Source: an uncultured Oscillospiraceae bacterium (GTDB lineage: Bacteria; Bacillota; Clostridia; Oscillospirales; Oscillospiraceae). From it: DNA of 64,000 nt. The position numbers and the translations under genes are program-made. Of this stretch, positions 1 through 8,517 are shown piece by piece (within the stretch, counting starts at the first letter, position 1; each line of letters begins with the position of its first letter). The notes under the pieces were generated by a model, which saw only the letters and a program-made list of their open reading frames with translations, did not search any database and was not told the origin of the DNA. The stretch is from NCBI GenBank assembly GCA_934552825.1, contig CAKTEQ010000001.1, positions 372,001 through 436,000 on the forward strand. Direction: 5' to 3'.

Positions 1-251
1 CACAGTACTCCCCCCAGGACAAGCGTCTTTCTCTCAGCCTTCTTTTCTTGGATAGAGACCTCTTTTTTCTTCCCCCGGTTCATTATCCCTATCACCGGCA
101 GAAGCACAACTGCGCCGATAAGGCTCCGGACCGCGTTGAACGTGAAGGGGCCCACATAGTCCATACCAACGCTCTGGGCGACAAATGCCACGCCCCAGAT
201 TATCGCAGCGGCTAATAGCAGGGCGCTGCTTCCTGCTTTCTTGGAATTCAT
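1..251 (-). CDS. EamA/DMT-family transporter, N-terminal part (runs off window)
   Basis: The first 83 codons of a minus-strand gene whose remainder lies left of the window. The start ATG (249-251) follows an AAGGAG ribosome site by about 8 bases. The visible protein has a hydrophobic helix with the IIWGVAFVAQ pattern typical of the first helix of EamA (drug/metabolite transporter) proteins, then YVGPFTFNAVRSLIGAVVL, then a short lysine-rich loop. Family members are ten-helix inner-membrane permeases for small metabolites. Substrate cannot be told. Family assignment rests on the N-terminus only. Confidence 0.8.
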   Translation of the reverse strand, partial: MNSKKAGSSALLLAAAIIWGVAFVAQSVGMDYVGPFTFNAVRSLIGAVVLLPVIGIMNRGKKKEVSIQEKKAERKTLVLGGVL

Positions 252-281
252 CTCGGGTTTTCTCCTTGGGTAAGATTTCTG

Positions 282-316
282 AGTATAATTATACTATAAA
301 TCTCCCCGGCAGGCAA
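282..316 (-). promoter_or_regulatory. Promoter of the EamA gene with palindrome over the -10
   Basis: On the minus strand TTGCCT (311-316) and TATAAT (288-293) are separated by exactly 17 bases. A perfect 14-base palindrome, AGTATAATTATACT (282-295), covers the -10 element and could be a repressor site. That role is inference. Confidence 0.6.
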
Positions 317-340
317 ACAATTCCGCAAGGGAGCCTGAAC

Positions 341-378
341 AAAAAATCAAGGGCGCGCCTTCTCTCCGGCGCGCCCTT
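341..378 (-). terminator. Rho-independent terminator after the flavin reductase gene
   Basis: An 11-bp GC-rich stem (349-359 with 368-378, core GGGCGCGCC) is followed on the minus strand by a run of six T. It lies about 10 bases past the stop codon of the flavin reductase-rubredoxin gene. Confidence 0.85.
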
Positions 379-387
379 GGTCCGCAT

Positions 388-993
388 TTATCCTTTTCTC
401 TTGAAGTCCGCCTTACCATGCTTGCATATGGGACAGACGAAGTCCTCCGGGACCTCCTCCCCCACATATTCATAGCCGCAGATATCGCAGACCCACACCG
501 TCTCCTCCGTCTTTTTCTCCTGAGGCTTCGGCTTTATATGGCTGTGATAATAGGCATACGTCGCCGACGGAGTATCGGAGAGCACCTCGCCGCCCGTGAC
601 GTCGGCGATAAACATGGTATGAGTCCCCAGATCCACCGTGGAGACCACCCTGCAGCTCAGATACGCGTTGGTGCTCATCTCCAGATAGCACAGTCCGTTT
701 TCGCTCCGGGGCACTGGCCCGGCTATCTTGTCCGTATCCCGCCCGGACTTAAAGCCGTAGTGAGTGAACACGGAAAAATCCGCGTCCTCGCTCAGCACGC
801 TAACATTGAACTCCCCGGTGCGCATGATTATGTCGTGCGTATACCCCGATTTGTTCAGCGTGACGGATACTCTGTTCGGCGTTGACGTCACCTGCGCCGC
901 CGTATTGCAGATGCATCCGTTGTCCTTCTCCCCTTCACGGGCAAAAATAACGTACAGTCCGTATGATATCTTATTCATCGCGTTCATATCCAT
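388..993 (-). CDS. Flavin reductase domain fused to C-terminal rubredoxin
   Basis: 201 aa. The N-terminal ~150 residues match the FMN-binding flavin reductase/flavoredoxin split-barrel family (GLYVIFA, CNTAAQVTSTPNRVSVTLNK, GFKSGRDTDKI). The last ~35 residues are a rubredoxin with CxxCG near the start (VCDICGYEY) and CPIC at the end, so one mononuclear iron is expected. Related fusions act as cytoplasmic electron carriers, often in oxygen or NO detoxification of anaerobes. The start at 993 has a strong GGAGGAG site upstream. It is followed by a terminator and preceded by its own promoter, so it is probably monocistronic. The electron partner is not evident. Confidence 0.9.
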   Translation of the reverse strand: MDMNAMNKISYGLYVIFAREGEKDNGCICNTAAQVTSTPNRVSVTLNKSGYTHDIIMRTGEFNVSVLSEDADFSVFTHYGFKSGRDTDKIAGPVPRSENGLCYLEMSTNAYLSCRVVSTVDLGTHTMFIADVTGGEVLSDTPSATYAYYHSHIKPKPQEKKTEETVWVCDICGYEYVGEEVPEDFVCPICKHGKADFKRKG

Positions 994-1014
994 AATACTC
1001 TCCTCCTCATTATT

Positions 1015-1043
1015 ATCTTATCCCCTTGAGTCCCGGGCGTCAA
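1015..1043 (-). promoter_or_regulatory. Promoter of the flavin reductase-rubredoxin gene
   Basis: Minus-strand TTGACG (1038-1043) and TAAGAT (1015-1020) are separated by 17 bases. The -35 overlaps the stop codon of the upstream LysR gene. Confidence 0.55.
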
Positions 1044-1981
1044 GTGACCGGATCACAGTATCCCCGGCTTTTGAGAAACTCTCGGGCGTGCTCAGGTCCG
1101 GCGGCGAATATCTCCCTGAGCGCCCCGCACAGCTCCTCGGCTTCCGGAGTTAATTCATAGCCCCGCCTGTACGCATAGCCCAGCTCCACCGGGGGCAGCT
1201 GATCCCGTATGCGCACAAGTCCCGCGTCAAATTCCGGGCTGCGGTCCGCAAGCTTTATATAGTTCATAAGCGGCGTGAGGGATATGCCTATCCCCGCCAT
1301 GAGCAGGTTCATCTCAACGAGGTCATTGTCGCATTCGCAGACCACCTCCGCCCGGACCGCATACTTCTCCTCCAGCGTCCTGAGGAACCTGCCGTCGTCC
1401 CGGCTTATGTTGCTCACGCAGCGCACGCCGTTCAGCTCCGATGCGCTTATCCAGCTGCGTCCGTAAAACGGGCTGTCCCGCCCTGCCATCACGACCCACT
1501 CGCAGCCATCCAGCGGCACGAATTCTATTTCCTTTCTCGTGATGGGACCGAACACGATGGCAATATCCGCCTGCCCCTTCTCCAGGGCGTCAAGGCATTC
1601 GGAATTTGTGAAGTTGAACTGCCTTATGCTTATGCCCGGGTATTTTGCCGTTATGCCGCCAAGCACATCAGCTGTAAGGTCCGGCATGGGCGCCGCAAGG
1701 CGTATCCTCCGCCGCTCTGCCTCGTATATCCCCTTCGCCGCGGCGGCTCCCTCTTCCAGCTCCCGCACAGCCCGCTCCGCACTGTCCAAAAACACACGCC
1801 CCCCCGGCGTCAGGCTTACCTTGCCCCGACGGCGGTTGAAGAGCGGGAATCCGAGTCCCTCCTCCAGACGCCTTATAGCTGTGCTCAGATTTGGCTGGCT
1901 CATGTATAGCTCCCGCGCCGCCCGACTCACATTCTCGTATTTTGCAACGGCGATAAAATATCTGAGCTGCTGTATGTCCAT
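1040..1981 (-). CDS. LysR-family transcriptional regulator
   Basis: 313 aa from ATG at 1979-1981. An ATG directly before it is also possible. A GGAGG site sits 6 bases upstream of the chosen start, whereas longer in-frame starts would run into the inverted repeat at 2002-2025. The N-terminal winged HTH is clear (MDIQQLRYFIAVAKYENVSR, then AARELYMSQPNLSTAIRRLE), followed by the periplasmic-binding-protein-like effector domain. It is transcribed divergently from the SDR and OYE genes, the usual arrangement for a LysR activator of its neighbours. The inducer is unknown. Confidence 0.92.
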   Translation of the reverse strand: MDIQQLRYFIAVAKYENVSRAARELYMSQPNLSTAIRRLEEGLGFPLFNRRRGKVSLTPGGRVFLDSAERAVRELEEGAAAAKGIYEAERRRIRLAAPMPDLTADVLGGITAKYPGISIRQFNFTNSECLDALEKGQADIAIVFGPITRKEIEFVPLDGCEWVVMAGRDSPFYGRSWISASELNGVRCVSNISRDDGRFLRTLEEKYAVRAEVVCECDNDLVEMNLLMAGIGISLTPLMNYIKLADRSPEFDAGLVRIRDQLPPVELGYAYRRGYELTPEAEELCGALREIFAAGPEHAREFLKSRGYCDPVT

Positions 1982-2001
1982 CATATACCTCCGCTTACTA
2001 T

Positions 2002-2025
2002 ATGCAATCATTTATACCATTGCAT
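2002..2025. promoter_or_regulatory. Probable LysR operator between divergent genes
   Basis: Inverted repeat ATGCAAT - 10 bases - ATTGCAT, with perfect 7-bp arms, in the AT-rich gap between the LysR gene and the SDR gene. Spacing and position suit a LysR-type site that serves both directions. Ownership by this LysR is inferred. Confidence 0.6.
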
Positions 2026-2104
2026 TATAATTTATATTTCTTCTTTTGAAAAGCCTGTGATAAACTGTATCCATGAAATTATTGCTTCACAGGAGGATGA
2101 AATT

Positions 2105-2893
2105 ATGAAAGATCTTGCAGGCAAGGTTGCCATAGTAACCGGTGGCTCCAGCGGCATGGGCGCCGCTACAGCCATAAAGCTCGCCGAATACGGCGTGAAG
2201 GTAGTTGTCACAGGCTCCGGCAATGTCGCCGGCGGCATGGAGACAGTGGAAAAGATAAAAGCCGCAGGGGGCGAGGGCATATTCGTGAAATGCGACGTGT
2301 CCCGGGAAGATGACGTAAAGGCGCTGGTGGAAAAGACTGTTGAGACCTACGGCAGGCTTGACCTCGCCTTCAACAACGCGGGCATCGGACCGGACGGAAA
2401 GCGCATCCCCTTCGCACCCCTGGTAGATTTCTCCGTGACGGATTTTGACGACATTCTCGCTGTTAATCTCCGGGGCGTGTTCCTGTGCCTGAAGTACGAG
2501 ATGGCGCAGATGATAAAGCAGGGCCACGGCGGCAGCATCGTGAACACCTCAAGCGTGGGCGGGCTGCGCATGGTACCCGGCTTCGGGGCCTACGGACCCT
2601 CCAAGGCGGGCATCAACGCCATCACCCAGACAGCAGCTCTGGAGGGCGGGCACAACGGCATCCGCGTGAATGTGGTGTGCCCCGGCCCCACCCTGGGCAC
2701 TGTGCTCATGGACAACAACATCGGCTCTCAGCCTGACCCCAAGGCGTTCGAGGCGGACATGTCCGCCCATGTGCCCCTTGGCAAGCTGGGCACGACAGAG
2801 GACATCGCCAACACGGTGGTGTGGCTCCTGAGCGACATGGCAGGGCACGTCACCGGCGAGACTATCGCGGTATGCGGCGGTATGCAGATATAA
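2105..2893 (+). CDS. Short-chain dehydrogenase/reductase (SDR)
   Basis: 262 aa classical SDR. The Rossmann motif TGGSSGMG is near residue 12, NNAG is at about 95, and the catalytic triad is Ser in NTSSVGG with YGPSK (Tyr-x3-Lys). AGGAGG lies 8 bases before the ATG at 2105, while the open frame upstream lacks such a site. Enzymes of this family oxidise or reduce hydroxyl/keto groups with NAD(P). The gene is followed after 21 bases by an OYE-type reductase, so the two probably act on the same substrate, in the manner of steroid, bile-acid or aromatic keto/ene reduction modules. The substrate is unproven. Confidence 0.93.
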   Translation: MKDLAGKVAIVTGGSSGMGAATAIKLAEYGVKVVVTGSGNVAGGMETVEKIKAAGGEGIFVKCDVSREDDVKALVEKTVETYGRLDLAFNNAGIGPDGKRIPFAPLVDFSVTDFDDILAVNLRGVFLCLKYEMAQMIKQGHGGSIVNTSSVGGLRMVPGFGAYGPSKAGINAITQTAALEGGHNGIRVNVVCPGPTLGTVLMDNNIGSQPDPKAFEADMSAHVPLGKLGTTEDIANTVVWLLSDMAGHVTGETIAVCGGMQI

Positions 2894-2914
2894 AAAACAC
2901 CGGAGGGAAGAAAA

Positions 2915-4861
2915 ATGATCGAGAACAAATACCCCCACGTTTTCCAGCCCCTTAAGATACGCGGCGTCACCCTGAAAAACCGCCTTGCCTACGCTCCCAC
3001 GGTGGTGCTGAAATGCTCTCCCAAGGGTGAGGTCGTCCAGGAGATGCTGGACTATGTCTCCTGGCAGGCGCGTACGGGCGTCGCGTACATGACCGTGGGC
3101 AACACCCCCGTTGTCCACGAGGACAGCTCCGCCTGGCTCTGCGAGCTGGACGTCACCAGCGACGAATGCCTCCACGGCATGGCGCAGATGGTGAACGCCG
3201 CCCGGGACAACGGCGCGGAGATAAGCGTTGAGCTGGCCCATGCCGGCCGGGGCAGCCACGTCACCCCCGGCCATCCGGCGCTCGCCCCTTCGGTAAAGCC
3301 CCTCCCCGGGCACGACGCCTCCGACCTGAAGGCGATGGACCGGGCTGACATGGACTTCGTCCGGAATCAGTTCGTGGACTGTGCTGTGCGCTGCAAGAAG
3401 GCGGGCATGAAGATAGTCATGATACACTGCGCCCACCAGAACCTGCTGGCCCAGTTCATATCTCCTGACTGCAACATCCGCACAGATGAGTACGGCGGCA
3501 GCCTCGAAAACCGTATGCGCTATCCTCTGGAGGTGCTCAAGGCTGTGCGCGAAGCCGTGGGCGACGATATGGTCGTTGAACTGCGCGTCTCCGCCCAGGA
3601 GGACACTCCCGGCGGACTGGAGCTTGAGGAGAGCATCCAGTTCATGAAGCAGGCTCAGAAATATGTGGATATAATGCACGTCTCCCGGGGCAACATCCAC
3701 GGTCACGCCCAGTACACCATCCCCACTCTCTTCCGGGGCAGGCTCCTGAACGTAGCCTACGCAGAGCGGGTGAAGAAGGAGATAGACATCCCCGTCGCCG
3801 TGGTCGGCAACATCACCTCCCTCCACGAGGCGGAGGACATTATCTCCTCCGGCAAAGCGGATATTGTAGTCATGGCAAAGGCATACATGGCGGACGAACG
3901 CCTTGTGGAAAAATCCCTGGACGGCAGAGTGGACGAGATACGTCCCTGCACCCGCTGCGACAAGTGCGGCTGGCATAATATTTACGGACTCTCCATGCGC
4001 TGCGCGATAAATCCCCGGCTGGGGCTCGAGTATGAGCTGAAAAAGCCGGAGAAGAAAAAGCGGGTCATGGTCGTCGGCGGCGGTCCCGGCGGCATGATGG
4101 CGGCGCAGACTCTCGCGGAGCTCGGGCACGACGTCACCCTCTACGAGAAGAGCGGCTCTCTTGGCGGGCTTCTTCTGGACGCGACCCAGGCAAAATTCAA
4201 GGAATACCTGCGCCTGTACACCCAGTGGGACATCCGCATGACTCAGCGCTGCGGGGCAAAAATCGTCCTCAACACCGAGGTCACGCCGGAATTCGTGGCG
4301 AAAAAGAACCCGGACGCCGTCATAGTAGCCACCGGCTCTGAATACATCGTGCCGGAGATACCCGGTATGGGGCTGCCCAATGTCCATATGTTCCGCGAGG
4401 TGGAGCATCACCGGGTCAGCGTTGGCGAGAAGGTAGTCATCTGCGGCGGCGGTCAGGTCGGCCTCGAATGCGCTCTGGCTCTGGCCGAGGAGCAGGGAAA
4501 GAAGGTCACCGTGGTGGATATGTTCCCCGCCGAGCACTATCCAACCGTCATGTTCGGCTTCAACGGCGCGGAGCTGTATGAAAAGCTCATCGCCGCGGGC
4601 GTCGAGCTCGTAGGCGGCAGCAGAGTTGTCCGATTTGAGGAGGACTGCGTTGTCACCGTGGACAGTGAGGGACATGAGAAGCGTTTCTTCGGCGACGATT
4701 TCGTCATCGCTATGGGCGTCAGGCCCAATAACGCCCTTGGGGAAAAGCTCCTGAGCATGTATCCCCGGGATGTCTATGTTGTGGGCGACTGCATGGGTAA
4801 AAACCGCACCATCTACGAGGCGAACCAGGAGGCGTTCCACGCCGCGATAAGCATAAAATAA
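2915..4861 (+). CDS. Old Yellow Enzyme-type NADH:flavin oxidoreductase (2-enoate reductase/BaiCD-like)
   Basis: 648 aa, the three-part plan of 2,4-dienoyl-CoA reductase, 2-enoate reductase and BaiCD/BaiH. An FMN TIM barrel (about 1-340) contains ELAHAGRG and YGGSLENRMRY. An iron-sulfur motif follows at Cys345, 348, 351 and 363 (C-x2-C-x2-C-x11-C; one residue shorter than the C-x2-C-x3-C spacing I recall for DCR). FAD/NAD-binding Rossmann folds come next (VMVVGGGPGGMMAA; VVICGGGQVGLECA). The barrel position usually held by the catalytic Tyr (HGAHGYL in DCR) is Asn176 here (HCAHQNL). It probably reduces an activated C=C bond using NADH, paired with the upstream SDR. Confidence 0.9.
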   Translation: MIENKYPHVFQPLKIRGVTLKNRLAYAPTVVLKCSPKGEVVQEMLDYVSWQARTGVAYMTVGNTPVVHEDSSAWLCELDVTSDECLHGMAQMVNAARDNGAEISVELAHAGRGSHVTPGHPALAPSVKPLPGHDASDLKAMDRADMDFVRNQFVDCAVRCKKAGMKIVMIHCAHQNLLAQFISPDCNIRTDEYGGSLENRMRYPLEVLKAVREAVGDDMVVELRVSAQEDTPGGLELEESIQFMKQAQKYVDIMHVSRGNIHGHAQYTIPTLFRGRLLNVAYAERVKKEIDIPVAVVGNITSLHEAEDIISSGKADIVVMAKAYMADERLVEKSLDGRVDEIRPCTRCDKCGWHNIYGLSMRCAINPRLGLEYELKKPEKKKRVMVVGGGPGGMMAAQTLAELGHDVTLYEKSGSLGGLLLDATQAKFKEYLRLYTQWDIRMTQRCGAKIVLNTEVTPEFVAKKNPDAVIVATGSEYIVPEIPGMGLPNVHMFREVEHHRVSVGEKVVICGGGQVGLECALALAEEQGKKVTVVDMFPAEHYPTVMFGFNGAELYEKLIAAGVELVGGSRVVRFEEDCVVTVDSEGHEKRFFGDDFVIAMGVRPNNALGEKLLSMYPRDVYVVGDCMGKNRTIYEANQEAFHAAISIK

Positions 4862-4868
4862 ACGTAAC

Positions 4869-4908
4869 AAAAGAAGTACCCGGCGTCAAAGCGCCGGGTA
4901 CTTCTTTT
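4869..4908. terminator. Bidirectional terminator between OYE and hydA
   Basis: A 17-bp perfect stem (4869-4885 with 4892-4908), loop TCAAAG. The stem ends in A4/T4 on both strands, so it can stop the convergent OYE and hydCBA transcripts. Confidence 0.9.
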
Positions 4909-4912
4909 CGTA

Positions 4913-6634
4913 TTACCGCTCGTTATAGGGTTTTTCCTTTTTATAGCCGCTCAAATAGTCCACGTGGAGCAGATCATGGGCATGGTCCTTCAGGATACCG
5001 TTTGCGTACATATCCCGGACCGCGTTGTTCTGGTCCGCGTACTTATGGGCACACATTCTGTCCGCGGCGTAGAGTCCCTCCGCCCGGTTCTTCTTGTTGT
5101 CCCACCGGCCAAAGGGCTGACCCGCGCCGGAAACGCAGCCGCCCGGGCAGCTCATGACCTCAACGAAGTCGAATTTCTCCCCCTGCCGGCAGCGCTCCAC
5201 AAGAGCTCTCGCGTTGCCGAGCCCGCTCACCACAGCTATGCGGACGTTTCTCCCGTTCACAACCGCCGTAGCCACCTTAACGCCGCGCATTCCCCTCACG
5301 CCGGAATAGGCGATATGGGTGACATCCAGCACGGAACGCTCCGGAGACAGGTAACGCAGCACCGCCTCGGTCACGCCGCCGGAAGCGCCGAATATGACAC
5401 CCGCACCCGTATGGCTGCCGAAGGGGCTGTCCACGCCCTGGGGGTCCAGCTCTGTGAGCACGAGCCCCATCTCCTCTATCATGAGTATCAGCTCCTGGGT
5501 GGAGATGACGTAATCAACGTTCGGCGTGCCTTCCACGCTGAAGAGCTCCCGGGCTGCCTCAAATTTCTTCGCCGTGCAGGGCATCACTGCCACGTGGACG
5601 TGGCGCTTGCCTTCAGGCTTATCCGTCGCCTTCACCATTGAGGCGAGCATCTGCATCGGACTGCGGCAGGTGGAGAGATACGGAAGTATCTCCGGCATCT
5701 TCTTCTCGCAGTAACGCACCCATGCGGGGCAGCAGGAGGAAAACATGGGCATGTCATACCCGCCCTTTTCAATGCGCTCGCGCAGCTCGTTGCCCTCCTC
5801 GACTATTGTGAAGTCCGCACCCGTCGAGGTATCATAGACCTTGTCAAATCCCAGGCGGCGCAGGGCGGAGACGATAAGCCCCATCACGTCCTTGCCGTCC
5901 TCGAGACCATACTCCTTGCCGATAGCCACACGCACGGCTGGAGCGACCTGCACCGTCACATACGCGTCCCTGTCATCCAGGGCCTTCCAGACTCGTTCCG
6001 CATCATTTCGCACCACGATAGCGCCCGTGGGGCACACCGCGGCGCACTGACCGCAGCCCACGCAGGGGGAATCGAAGATGGGGTCCTCGAACGCCGTGCT
6101 TATCGTCAGGCTCGCACCCCTGTGCATAAAGTCTATTGCGCCCACGTCCTGCACCTCGTTGCACACGCGCACACAGTCACCACAGCGTATACACTTGCTC
6201 TGGTCTCTCACTATGCAGTAAGAGGAGTTGTCCACTATGGGCTCGGGAGATTTGTTGTCAAAGCGCACCGTGCGCACGTCGTATCTCACAGCCAGATCCT
6301 GGAGCTTGCAGCTGCCGTTGTTGGAGCAGGTCGTGCAGTCCCGGCAGTGGTTTGCCAGGAGCAGCTCCAGTATATTCTTCCTGTACCGGCGCAGGCGGTC
6401 GGTGCTGGTGCGGATGCGCATGCCGTCCTTCGGCACCGTGGAACAGGCAGACTCCAGCGAGCCGTTCTCCATCTCCACCATGCACATCCGGCAGGCGCCG
6501 AAGATGCTCAGCTCGCTGTTATAGCAGAAGGTGGGCAGCTTTATGTTCGCCTTGCGGATCATCTCAAGCAGGTTCGCCTCCCCCTGAATAGGCACAGGGA
6601 GATTGTCTATATAAACAAATCCTTTTGTCTCCAT
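4913..6634 (-). CDS. hydA: [FeFe]-hydrogenase catalytic subunit HydA
   Basis: 573 aa, the modular M3 plan of Clostridium pasteurianum CpI. [2Fe-2S] Cys37, 48, 51, 64; a His96/Cys100/103/109 cluster; two [4Fe-4S] motifs (Cys148-158 and 191-201). The H-cluster signatures are SSCCPAW (299-305; Cys301 is the proton-transfer Cys), MPC at 351-353, and CPGGC at 496-500. Glu280 of the proton path is kept. The extra C-terminal [2Fe-2S] domain of Thermotoga HydA is absent. It follows hydB by 4 bases and is last in hydC-hydB-hydA. Together these form a cytoplasmic trimeric hydrogenase of the NAD/ferredoxin-linked, electron-bifurcating type; bifurcation itself is inferred from gene content. Confidence 0.97.
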   Translation of the reverse strand: METKGFVYIDNLPVPIQGEANLLEMIRKANIKLPTFCYNSELSIFGACRMCMVEMENGSLESACSTVPKDGMRIRTSTDRLRRYRKNILELLLANHCRDCTTCSNNGSCKLQDLAVRYDVRTVRFDNKSPEPIVDNSSYCIVRDQSKCIRCGDCVRVCNEVQDVGAIDFMHRGASLTISTAFEDPIFDSPCVGCGQCAAVCPTGAIVVRNDAERVWKALDDRDAYVTVQVAPAVRVAIGKEYGLEDGKDVMGLIVSALRRLGFDKVYDTSTGADFTIVEEGNELRERIEKGGYDMPMFSSCCPAWVRYCEKKMPEILPYLSTCRSPMQMLASMVKATDKPEGKRHVHVAVMPCTAKKFEAARELFSVEGTPNVDYVISTQELILMIEEMGLVLTELDPQGVDSPFGSHTGAGVIFGASGGVTEAVLRYLSPERSVLDVTHIAYSGVRGMRGVKVATAVVNGRNVRIAVVSGLGNARALVERCRQGEKFDFVEVMSCPGGCVSGAGQPFGRWDNKKNRAEGLYAADRMCAHKYADQNNAVRDMYANGILKDHAHDLLHVDYLSGYKKEKPYNER

Positions 6635-6638
6635 TATC

Positions 6639-8516
6639 TCAGCCCTCCTTCACAGCGCCGAAGTTGCAGCTCTCGACGCAGGCGCCGCAGCGGATGCACT
6701 TTGTGAGGTCTATAACGTGGGGCGTCTTGACCTTGCCCTCGATAGCACCCACAGGGCACACTCTGGCGCACTTTGTGCAGCCCTTGCACAGCTCAGGCAC
6801 TATCCATATCTTTCTCAGCTTCGAGCAGTTCCCAGTGGGGCAGCAGCCGTCAATATGGGCCTGATACTCCTCGCGGAAGTGGGCGATGGTGCTGAGTATG
6901 GGGTTAGGGGCGCTCTTGCCCAGACCGCAGAGAGCTGTGTTCTGGACCGTATCAGCCAGCTCCTGGAGCAGGTCTATATCCCCCTCACGGCCCTTGCCGT
7001 CCACTATGCGCTCCAATATTTCCAGCATGCGCCGCGTGCCCTCCCGGCAGGGAACGCACTTGCCGCAGGACTCCTTCTGGGTGAAGTTCATGAAGAACCG
7101 GGCAACCTCCACCATGCAGGTATCCTCATCCATGAGAACAAGTCCGCCGGAGCCTATCATCGCCCCGACCTTCTTTATGGAGTCAAAGTCCAGAGGCAGG
7201 TCCAGGTGCTCCGCCGTGAGGCAGCCGCCGGAGGGGCCGCCTATCTGCACAGCCTTGAACTCCTTGCCGCCTCTCATCCCGCCGCCGATATCATAGATTA
7301 TCTCCCGCAGAGTGGTCCCCATGGGTATCTCGATAAGGCCGGTGTTCTCAATGTTGCCCGTCAGGGCGAAAATTTTTGTGCCGGGGCTCTTTTCGGGACC
7401 GATGTCCCTGTACCACTCGTCACCGTTCACTATAATTATGGGGACGTTCGCGAAGGTCTCCACATTGTTCAGCACTGTGGGCTTGCCGAAAAGCCCCTGC
7501 TCAACAGTTCTGGGGGGCTTTACCCGGGGCATACCGCGCTTGCCCTCGATGGACGCTGTCAGCGCCGAGCCCTCGCCGCAAACGAAGGCGCCCGCGCCTC
7601 TGTTGATATGTATCTTGAAATTAAACCCGCTGCCCAGGATGTTCTCCCCCAGCAGCCCGAGCTCCTCCGCCTGAGCTATTGCCGTCTTGAGCCGCTGCAC
7701 CGCCATGGGGTACTCCGCGCGCACATAGATATAGCCTTCGTCTGAGCCTACCGCGATACCCGCTATGAGCATACCCTCCAGCACCTTGTGGGGGTCGCCC
7801 TCCATGACGCTTCTGTCCATAAACGCGCCGGGGTCGCCCTCGTCTCCGTTGCAGACGATATACTTCTTCTCCGTCTGCTGGGCGCGTACCTGGCGCCACT
7901 TGGTCCCCGCGGGGAAGCCTCCGCCGCCGCGGCCCCGGAGATTTGACGCGGAAATAGTCTCCACTATCTCACGACCGTCCATCTCGAAAAGCGCCTTTTC
8001 AAGGGCTCGGTAACCGCCGACGCCGATGTACTCATATATGCTCTCTGCGTCCACATGACCACAGTTTTCCAGCACAACACGCGTCTGCTTTTTATAGAAG
8101 GGGATGTCGTCTTGGCGGGGATAGGCTGTGCCGTCCCTGTGGTATGTAAGGCGCTGGACCACCTCGCCGCCGAGAACGGTCTTTTCCACTATCTCCTCGC
8201 AGTCCTCCAGCTTCACCTTTGTATAGAGCCATCCCTGTGGCTCCATGCGCACCAGAGGCCCCATCTCGCAGAAGCCGTGGCAGCCGCACTTCTTCAGAGC
8301 TACGCTGTCCTCGTGGGGTTCCTTCTGGAGCTCTACCGTGCACTCCACGCCCTTTTCCTCGATTATCCGCTTCAGCTCTTCATATATATCCATGGAGCCG
8401 CTGGAGATACAGCCCGTTCCGGCGCAGACGAGTATCTTCCTCTTCTGACGCTCCATCCGCTGGCGGCAGTCCTCCCTGAGTTCAGCCAGCATGGCTCTTG
8501 ATATAAGCTTTGCCAT
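6639..8516 (-). CDS. hydB: NADH-binding hydrogenase subunit HydB (NuoF-like)
   Basis: 625 aa. An N-terminal thioredoxin-like [2Fe-2S] domain (CAGTGC at 31-36; CGCHGFC at 77-83) is followed by the NuoF core with glycine-rich NADH site GRGGGGFPAGTKW and FMN-site motif NGDEGDPGAFMDR. A SLBB region and the NuoF [4Fe-4S] motif CGKCVPCREG come next. The C-terminus adds two [4Fe-4S] motifs (CKGCTKCARVCP and CIRCGACVESC). This is the flavin subunit where NAD(H) and ferredoxin electrons meet. It starts 1 base after the hydC stop and ends 4 bases before hydA, consistent with one operon. Confidence 0.97.
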   Translation of the reverse strand: MAKLISRAMLAELREDCRQRMERQKRKILVCAGTGCISSGSMDIYEELKRIIEEKGVECTVELQKEPHEDSVALKKCGCHGFCEMGPLVRMEPQGWLYTKVKLEDCEEIVEKTVLGGEVVQRLTYHRDGTAYPRQDDIPFYKKQTRVVLENCGHVDAESIYEYIGVGGYRALEKALFEMDGREIVETISASNLRGRGGGGFPAGTKWRQVRAQQTEKKYIVCNGDEGDPGAFMDRSVMEGDPHKVLEGMLIAGIAVGSDEGYIYVRAEYPMAVQRLKTAIAQAEELGLLGENILGSGFNFKIHINRGAGAFVCGEGSALTASIEGKRGMPRVKPPRTVEQGLFGKPTVLNNVETFANVPIIIVNGDEWYRDIGPEKSPGTKIFALTGNIENTGLIEIPMGTTLREIIYDIGGGMRGGKEFKAVQIGGPSGGCLTAEHLDLPLDFDSIKKVGAMIGSGGLVLMDEDTCMVEVARFFMNFTQKESCGKCVPCREGTRRMLEILERIVDGKGREGDIDLLQELADTVQNTALCGLGKSAPNPILSTIAHFREEYQAHIDGCCPTGNCSKLRKIWIVPELCKGCTKCARVCPVGAIEGKVKTPHVIDLTKCIRCGACVESCNFGAVKEG

Positions 8517-8517
8517 G

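Noticed and set aside
1982..2011. Longer LysR N-terminus starting at 2011
   Set aside because: It would put coding sequence over the inverted repeat at 2002-2025, and the family start MDIQQLRYF has GGAGG upstream.
2549..4870. A 773-codon minus-strand open frame opposite the SDR and OYE genes
   Set aside because: It is antisense to two well-supported genes, has no domain motif or ribosome site, and shows the His/Ala/Val/Leu-rich composition typical of shadow frames in GC-rich DNA.
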